Below are positions 58,783 to 64,000 of a stretch of 64,000 bases of DNA, one piece after another. The notes under the pieces are model-generated. The model was not told where the DNA came from and made no database searches. It saw only the letters and a list, made by a program, of their open reading frames with translations. The stretch is taken from NCBI RefSeq assembly GCF_008014745.1, contig NZ_VPFD01000006.1, positions 112,200-176,199 on the forward strand, given 5' to 3'. Source of the stretch: Massilia arenae (lineage in GTDB: Bacteria; Pseudomonadota; Gammaproteobacteria; Burkholderiales; Burkholderiaceae_D). The translations under genes and the position numbers were made by a program. Position 1 is the stretch's first letter. Each line of letters begins with the position of its first letter.

Positions 58783-59592
58783 ATGGCCGTAGACCACTAC
58801 GAAAACTTTCCTGTCGCCTCGATCCTGCTGCCGCGCCGCCTCGTGCCCGCGGTCGAGGCGATCTATGCCTTCGCACGCAGCGCAGACGACCTGGCCGACG
58901 AAGGCAATGCCACGCCCGATGAGCGGCTGGCCGCCCTCGCAGCCTACGAACGTGAATTGGACCAGATCGATGTCGGCGCAACGTCGTCGGATCCGATGTT
59001 TACGCGCCTGGCCGGCGTCGTCGCCCAGTATCGCCTGCGGCTGGACCCGATGCGCGACTTGCTGTCGGCCTTCAAGCAGGACGTCGTCACCCAGCGCTAC
59101 GCCGACTATGCCAGCCTGCTCGATTACTGCCGCCGCTCGGCCGATCCGGTCGGGCGCCTGATGCTGGCGCTGTACGGCGCCGACGACGCCGATAATGTGC
59201 GCGAGTCCGACGCCATCTGCAGCGCGCTGCAGCTGACGAACTTCTTGCAGGACGTGGCGATCGACCTGGAGAAGGGGCGCATTTATATTCCTTTGGAAGA
59301 CCTGGCCCGCTTCAAGGTGAGCGAGGCGGCGCTGCGCGCCGGCACGGTCGACGCCCCGTTCCAGGCCCTGATGCGCTTCGAGGTCGAGCGCACCCGCGCG
59401 CTGATGCTGTCGGGCGCCCCGCTGGCCAAGCGCCTGCCGGGCCGCATCGGCTGGGAGCTGCGCATGATCGTGCAGGGCGGCCTGCGCATCCTCGACCGCA
59501 TCGAACACGCCGGCTACGACGTGTTCCGCCGCCGCCCGGTACTGTCGGCGCCGGACTGGATCATGGTCGGCTGGGGCGCCTTGCGCATGTAA
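58783..59592 (+). CDS. hpnC: Squalene synthase-like HpnC (presqualene diphosphate to hydroxysqualene)
   Basis: 269 residues of the trans-isoprenyl diphosphate synthase fold. The first Asp-rich motif is YAFARSADDLADE and the second QLTNFLQDVAIDLEKGRIYI. HpnC removes diphosphate from presqualene diphosphate to give hydroxysqualene. It begins the hpnC-hpnD-hpnE cluster, which makes squalene in three steps. No Shine-Dalgarno site is evident, and the divergent efflux operon shares the upstream region. Confidence 0.94.
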   Translation: MAVDHYENFPVASILLPRRLVPAVEAIYAFARSADDLADEGNATPDERLAALAAYERELDQIDVGATSSDPMFTRLAGVVAQYRLRLDPMRDLLSAFKQDVVTQRYADYASLLDYCRRSADPVGRLMLALYGADDADNVRESDAICSALQLTNFLQDVAIDLEKGRIYIPLEDLARFKVSEAALRAGTVDAPFQALMRFEVERTRALMLSGAPLAKRLPGRIGWELRMIVQGGLRILDRIEHAGYDVFRRRPVLSAPDWIMVGWGALRM

Positions 59593-59690
59593 TACCCCTT
59601 CGATTGACCATGTTTTCACGCTCATCGGCTAAGATAGCGGATTGACAGCGCGGCTCCGTCGCGCCCCGACCAGCATTTCACGACGATTTC

Positions 59691-60524
59691 ATGTCTCCAG
59701 ACGAATACTGCCAGCAAAAGACCGTCCAAAGCGGCTCCAGTTTCTACTACAGCTTCCTGTTCCTTCCGCCCGAGCGCCGGCGTGCGATCACGGCGCTGTA
59801 CGCCTTTTGCCGCGAAGTCGACGACACCGTCGACGAAGCCACCGACGGTTCGGTGGCGCGCATCAAACTGGCCTGGTGGCGCACCGAGGTCTCGAAGATG
59901 TACTCGGGCACCCCGACCCACCCGGTGATGGTGGCGCTGCAGCCGCACATCGCCACCTATAAACTGGAAGAAAAGCACCTGCTGGCCATCGTCGACGGCA
60001 TGGAGATGGACCTCGACCAGAGCCGCTACCTCGACTACCCCGGCCTGCAGCGCTATTGCTGGCACGTGGCGGGCGTGGTCGGCATCCTGTCGGCCAGCAT
60101 CTTCGGCTACACCAATCCGCAGACCCTGGCCTATGCCGAGAAGCTCGGCCTGGCCTTCCAGCTGACGAACATCATCCGCGACGTCGGCGACGATGCGCGC
60201 AAGGGCCGCATCTACCTGCCGGTCAACGAGCTGCAGCAGTTCGGCGTCACCGCCAACGACCTGCTCAAGCTGCAGCACACCGACAAGTTCGAGGCGCTGA
60301 TGCGCTTCCAGGCCGAGCGCGCGCAAGCCATCTACGACGAAGCCCTGGCCCTGCTGCCGAAGGAAGACCGGCGCGCCCAGCGCCCCGGCCTGATGATGGC
60401 CGCCATCTACCGCACGCTGCTGGACGAGATCCAGCGCGACGGCTTCCACGTCCTCAACCAGCGTATCTCGCTCACGCCGCTGCGCAAACTCTGGCTGGCG
60501 TGGAAGACCTATGTCCGCACCTGA
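59691..60524 (+). CDS. hpnD: Presqualene diphosphate synthase HpnD
   Basis: 277 residues, clearly related to hpnC but with the substrate Asp motifs YAFCREVDDTVDEATD and QLTNIIRDVGDDARKGRIYL. It condenses two farnesyl diphosphates to presqualene diphosphate. It starts 98 bases after hpnC and overlaps hpnE by 14 bases. Confidence 0.95.
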   Translation: MSPDEYCQQKTVQSGSSFYYSFLFLPPERRRAITALYAFCREVDDTVDEATDGSVARIKLAWWRTEVSKMYSGTPTHPVMVALQPHIATYKLEEKHLLAIVDGMEMDLDQSRYLDYPGLQRYCWHVAGVVGILSASIFGYTNPQTLAYAEKLGLAFQLTNIIRDVGDDARKGRIYLPVNELQQFGVTANDLLKLQHTDKFEALMRFQAERAQAIYDEALALLPKEDRRAQRPGLMMAAIYRTLLDEIQRDGFHVLNQRISLTPLRKLWLAWKTYVRT

Positions 60525-61926
60525 ATTGCGGGTCGCGGTCGCCGGCGGCGGCTGGGCCGGCTGCGCGGCGGCGGTGGAGCTGGCGCGCCAGGGCTGCCAG
60601 GTGACCCTGTTCGAGGCCGCCCGCAGCCTGGGCGGCCGCGCGCGCGGCGTCGAGGTGCGCGGATTGGCCCTGGACAACGGCCAGCACATCCTGCTGGGCG
60701 CCTACCGCGAATCGCTGCGACTCATGAAACGGGTGGGCGTCGACGAAAAAACCGCCTTCCTGCGCCTGCCGGTGCAGATGCGCTATCCCGAGGGCGGCGA
60801 CGGCATGGACTTCGCCGCGCCGCGCCTGCCGGCGCCGCTGCACCTGGCGTTCGCCCTGCTGCGCGCGAACGGCCTGGACCGCGCCGACAAGCTGGCGCTG
60901 GCCCGCTTCAACAGCGCCGGGCGCTGGATGGGCTGGCAGCTGGACAATGACTGCACGGTGCTCGAGCTGCTGGAGCGCTTCGACCAGACCGAGCGCCTGG
61001 CACGGCTGATGTGGCGCCCGCTATGCATCGCGGCCCTGAACACGCCGCCTGAACGGGCCTCGGCCAATGTGTTCCTGGCCGTGCTGCGCGACAGCCTGGG
61101 CGCCCGCCGGCGCGCCGCCTCCGACATGCTGCTGCCACGCCTGCCGATGGGGGCGCTGTTCCCGGAACCGGCCGGCGCCTGGCTCGAGCGCCAGGGTCGA
61201 GGTCATTCTGTGCGCCTGGGCGTCAAGGTCGCGGGCATCAAGCGCGATGGCGACGGCTGGCTGGTGGACTCCGGCGGCGATGCTCCGGCCGAACGCTTCG
61301 ACGCGGTGGTGCTGGCCACCCCGGCGCCGGTGAGCGCCGCGCTGCTAGCGGGCTTACCGGAAGCTGCGGAGGTGGCCGGCCAGCTGGACGCCTTCACCCA
61401 CGAGCCGATCGCCACCTGCTATCTGCAGTACGCGCCCGGCACCCGCCTGGCGCTGCCGTTCTACGCCCTGCTGGACGACCCCGCGACGAACCGCTGGGGC
61501 CAGTTCGTGTTCGACCGCGCCCAGCTGGACTCGGCCCAGGAGGGCCTGCTGGCGGTGGTGGTGAGCGCCGCCGCCGAGGCCGCGAGCCTGCCACGCGAAC
61601 AGCTGGCGGCCGCCATCGCGTCCCAGCTGGCCGAGGATTTCAGACGACCCGAACTGGCCACGCCGGCCTGGACCCAGCTGATCACAGAGAAACGCGCGAC
61701 CTTCAGCTGCACACCAGGATTAGTGCGCCCCGGCAACATCACCACCCTGCCCGGTCTGGCGCTGGCCGGCGACTACACGGCCAGCGACTACCCGGCCACC
61801 CTGGAAACGGCGGTGCGCAGCGGCCAGGCGGCGGCGACGGCCATCCGCGCCTACGGCGCCCTGCCCCGCGAAAAGCGCAGCCTGTCGCACGCCGATGGCG
61901 CCGCTTCCGGCGATTCCGTAAGGTAG
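60511..61926 (+). CDS. hpnE: Hydroxysqualene dehydroxylase HpnE
   Basis: 471 residues of an FAD-dependent amine-oxidase-like enzyme. The FAD-binding Rossmann loop is AGGGWAGCAAAVELARQG at about residues 10-27, then the SLGGRARG motif, and a C-terminal GLALAGDYTASDYPATLETA FAD motif. It reductively removes the hydroxyl of hydroxysqualene, giving squalene. The start overlaps hpnD and has GGAAG upstream. No squalene-hopene cyclase gene is within the window. Confidence 0.95.
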   Translation: MSAPELRVAVAGGGWAGCAAAVELARQGCQVTLFEAARSLGGRARGVEVRGLALDNGQHILLGAYRESLRLMKRVGVDEKTAFLRLPVQMRYPEGGDGMDFAAPRLPAPLHLAFALLRANGLDRADKLALARFNSAGRWMGWQLDNDCTVLELLERFDQTERLARLMWRPLCIAALNTPPERASANVFLAVLRDSLGARRRAASDMLLPRLPMGALFPEPAGAWLERQGRGHSVRLGVKVAGIKRDGDGWLVDSGGDAPAERFDAVVLATPAPVSAALLAGLPEAAEVAGQLDAFTHEPIATCYLQYAPGTRLALPFYALLDDPATNRWGQFVFDRAQLDSAQEGLLAVVVSAAAEAASLPREQLAAAIASQLAEDFRRPELATPAWTQLITEKRATFSCTPGLVRPGNITTLPGLALAGDYTASDYPATLETAVRSGQAAATAIRAYGALPREKRSLSHADGAASGDSVR

Positions 61927-61957
61927 CAGCATCAAAACCCGTCTTATGGAACTGACT

Positions 61958-62107
61958 ATGAAACCCCGTCTCGGCCTGCACGCCGTTGCCATTCTTGCCA
62001 TCGTGGCGCTGAGCACCCTGGTGCTGGTCAAGCCCGAACTGATCGGCGGCTCGGCGCATGCGACCGTCATGGCGATCGGCTCCATCCCGGCCCTCGGCCA
62101 TCACTAG
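61958..62107 (+). CDS. Small membrane or exported peptide, unannotated
   Basis: 49 residues from the ATG at 61958 (or 53 from an ATG at 61946). MKPRLGLHAVAILAIVALST is a signal-anchor-like segment; the rest is ELIGGSAHATVMAIGSIPALGHH. It begins 31 bases after the hpnE stop and ends 18 bases before the DUF1700-type gene, on the same strand, with neighbour-like codon use (third-position GC). A GGAAC site lies 5-6 bases before the second ATG. It might be a leader of the downstream genes. No family is recognised. Confidence 0.5.
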   Translation: MKPRLGLHAVAILAIVALSTLVLVKPELIGGSAHATVMAIGSIPALGHH

Positions 62108-62125
62108 ACGGAGAGCCGCAAGCAC

Positions 62126-62923
62126 ATGGGCAAGCTGGAATACCTCGACGCGCTCAAGCGGGCCCTGATGGGCCTGCCGCCGGAAACCCAGGCCAGGACC
62201 CTGGCCTGGTACGAGCAGCGCTTCGTCGACGGCAGCACCGCCGGCCGGCCGGAACACGAGGTGGCCGCCGAGCTCGGCGATCCGCGCCAGGTCGCGGTGA
62301 CCCTGCGCACCAGCGCCCACCTGGCCGACCTCAAGGACACCAACAAGGACAAGAAGCCGTCAGGCAATATCGCGCGTACGATCGTCTCGGGCATCGGCCT
62401 GTTGATTTTCAATCTGTTCATGCTGATCCCGGCCGCGGTGTTCGCATCGCTGCTGATGTCGCTGTACCTGTCCGCCTTCGGCGTCTATGTCTCGGGCATC
62501 GCCGTGACCGCGAGCGGGCTGGCCGGCTCGAACGAGTTGATCCTGAGCGCCCCGCTGACCCGCATGGTGATCAGCGACGACGGCGAAACGGTCGAGTCGC
62601 AGACCCGGGTCACGATCGGCGCCAACGGCATTCACGTGTTCGACGAACCGGCGCCGAGCGCCAACGAAGATAACCCCGACGCCCGCACCGAGCGCGACGA
62701 CCGCAACTCGCGCTTCATGCGCGGGGCCGAGGCAGTTGCCGAACGCAAGATCCAGATCACGACCGAGCTGGATCCCGGCTCGCGCACCACGCAGGTGGCC
62801 TTCGGCTGCGCGCTGATCCTGGGCGGCATCGCACTGTTCTTGCTGTCGATCGTGCTCACCAAATACACGCTGATGGGCATCCGCCGCTACGTGAACATGA
62901 ACCTGTCGCTGCTGAAGGGATGA
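62126..62923 (+). CDS. DUF1700 / HAAS domain membrane protein
   Basis: 265 residues. The N-terminal helical domain (KLEYLDALKRALMGLPPETQ, then WYEQRFVDG and a GDPRQVAVTLR end) is the HAAS/DUF1700 pattern. Two membrane helices at about 95-118 and 233-255 flank a soluble acidic loop (SDDGETVESQTRV). Such proteins are often encoded beside PadR regulators and GIN-domain proteins and act in envelope stress sensing; no PadR gene is present here. GGAGAG precedes the ATG. Confidence 0.85.
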   Translation: MGKLEYLDALKRALMGLPPETQARTLAWYEQRFVDGSTAGRPEHEVAAELGDPRQVAVTLRTSAHLADLKDTNKDKKPSGNIARTIVSGIGLLIFNLFMLIPAAVFASLLMSLYLSAFGVYVSGIAVTASGLAGSNELILSAPLTRMVISDDGETVESQTRVTIGANGIHVFDEPAPSANEDNPDARTERDDRNSRFMRGAEAVAERKIQITTELDPGSRTTQVAFGCALILGGIALFLLSIVLTKYTLMGIRRYVNMNLSLLKG

Positions 62924-62930
62924 GGACACC

Positions 62931-63737
62931 ATGCGCGCCTTGATGAGAATCGGATTCGCCCTGCTGCTGCTGGCCGCGGTGCTGGTGGCGCTGAGCTACA
63001 GCATGCTGCGCGCCACGGGCGTGAGCACCGCCGCCGAGCGGCGCGAAGTAGCGCAGGACCGGCGCACCGTGCCGGCCGGCGTCGACGTCGTCGAGCTCGA
63101 CGGCCCGATCGACCTGAACCTGCGCTATGGCGCCACACCGTCGCTGCAGGTCAGCGGCGAACAGCGCATGCTGGGTAATGTCGAAGTCCAGGGCGACGGT
63201 AATGTGCTGCGCATCGGCATCCGCGGCATGGTTCTGCGCCACCGCGAACCGCTGGTGGTCGACCTGACCTTGCCGGCCCTGAGCTCGGTGCGGATCGACG
63301 GCAGCGGCGACAGCAGCATCAACGGCTTCTCGGGCGACGAGATCGCCGTCCAGCTCAACGGCTCGGGCAGCGTGCGCTTCAACGGGCGTTTCCGCACCGC
63401 CAAGGCGAGCCTGACCGGCAGCGGCGACCTGGACGTGAACGGCGGCGCCGCGATGGACCGGGTGGAGACGCGCCTGATGGGATCGGGACGCATCACGGTG
63501 GTTGGCACGGCGCGCGAGCTCGACGCCACCACTACCGGCTCGGGGCACCTCGATGCCGAGCACTTGCGCGCCGAGGAAGTCACAGTGAGCCAAAGCGGCT
63601 CGGGCGACAGCGCGGTGCAGGCGCGCGGCAAGGTGAAGGTGTCGCTCAGTGGCAGTGGAGATGTCGAGGTGTATGGGAATCCGGGGGAGCGGAGCACGAG
63701 TCGGGTGGGTAGCGGGAGTGTGAGCTATCACGAGTAG
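62931..63737 (+). CDS. DUF2807 (GIN/head domain) cell-surface protein
   Basis: 268 residues. A signal/anchor segment (MRIGFALLLLAAVLVALSY) is followed by a repetitive right-handed beta-helix-like domain: short rungs each containing a GSG turn (GSGDSS, GSGSVRF, GSGDLDV, GSGRITV, GSGHLDA, GSGDSAV, GSGDVEV, GSGSVSY) at roughly 12-20-residue spacing. This is the 'putative auto-transporter adhesin, head GIN domain' pattern. It follows the DUF1700 gene by 7 bases with GAGGACA upstream, so the two form an operon. Confidence 0.87.
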   Translation: MRALMRIGFALLLLAAVLVALSYSMLRATGVSTAAERREVAQDRRTVPAGVDVVELDGPIDLNLRYGATPSLQVSGEQRMLGNVEVQGDGNVLRIGIRGMVLRHREPLVVDLTLPALSSVRIDGSGDSSINGFSGDEIAVQLNGSGSVRFNGRFRTAKASLTGSGDLDVNGGAAMDRVETRLMGSGRITVVGTARELDATTTGSGHLDAEHLRAEEVTVSQSGSGDSAVQARGKVKVSLSGSGDVEVYGNPGERSTSRVGSGSVSYHE

Positions 63738-64000
63738 CACTCTGGTCGAGGTAGAAGACTCAATGTTACCCACACGACATCAGGCGGTGCGGCACCAAGC
63801 GCTAACGAAGACCTCGATCGTTATTTTTCCTTGATGAAGTAAACTGCATATCAAGGTCTGCTATCGGCCAAAAGCAGACTGTCGCGATGCTAGCACAAAG
63901 CTAAATATCGCAGCATTGACGGCAATTCTTTCGGCAGCCAAGAAGGCGGAAGGCAGCTTTGAGTCGACTTCTAATGTAGACTAGAAAACGATAATCGACC
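63738..64000. other. 3' flank to window edge, no gene seen
   Basis: 263 bases after the GIN-domain gene. The GC falls noticeably compared with the preceding genes. There are short open frames only, none with a ribosome site or recognisable product. A weak inverted sequence (GTCTGCT...AGCAGAC) occurs at about 63856-63882. A gene could begin beyond the edge. Confidence 0.5.

Noticed and set aside
63738..64000. A gene start at the right edge
   Set aside because: No frame longer than a few dozen codons and no ribosome site or motif.

Overview
The window looks like core chromosome of a betaproteobacterium of the Oxalobacteraceae, most likely the Massilia/Telluria group. This rests on gene order and protein family resemblance, not on a search. 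GC is high (hand counts near 65% in purL) and spacers are short. Two gene orders typical of Burkholderiales are present: mltG-tmk-holB-pilZ-tatD beside ygfZ, and tig-clpP-clpX-lon-hupB-tRNA-Asp-ppiD.

Layout. 1-6.2 kb: end of a short-chain dehydrogenase, a glutathione transferase, WrbA, an LpxO-like hydroxylase, two small proteins, a methyltransferase, an ankyrin protein and TatD. 6.4-12.9 kb: a secreted protein, then (minus strand) an acetyltransferase, PilZ, HolB, Tmk and MltG, facing YgfZ, a DUF4936-type protein and an NRDE/TANGO2 protein. 13-21.3 kb: lipid and CoA metabolism (two SDRs, a Dabb protein, an MHS-type transporter, a FadB-like fusion enzyme, a Pmp3 peptide, an acyl-CoA ligase). 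21.5-28.3 kb: SelO, MsrB, YciB, BolA, two tandem parvulins, a membrane protein, an acetyltransferase and an S41 protease. 28.4-29.7 kb: a lower-GC patch with an orphan Hcp reading frame fused to a signal-peptide protein. 29.8-44.7 kb: PurL, a REC-TPR protein, two lipoproteins, 5-oxoprolinase, NnrDE, an ABC ATPase, an arylesterase, MnmH and a hypothetical protein. 44.8-54.1 kb: the protein quality control block PpiD, two tRNA-Asp, HU, Lon, ClpX, ClpP, trigger factor and tRNA-Leu, with good hairpin terminators between units. 54.4-63.7 kb: an RND efflux pump, the squalene genes hpnC-hpnD-hpnE, a 49-residue membrane peptide, a HAAS/DUF1700-type protein and a GIN-domain protein.

The most notable signals are: (a) four pairs of a REP-like palindrome, each just 3' of a gene, whose stems show compensatory base changes and match within each pair; (b) the Hcp fusion, which looks like the scar of a deleted type VI effector; (c) a SelO gene whose conserved N-terminus lies upstream of any ordinary start codon; (d) a REC domain with Glu in place of the phospho-accepting Asp; and (e) divergent ABC-ATPase and esterase genes whose start codons share one CATG. 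I did not find a complete undescribed multi-gene system. Most of the window is ordinary housekeeping sequence.
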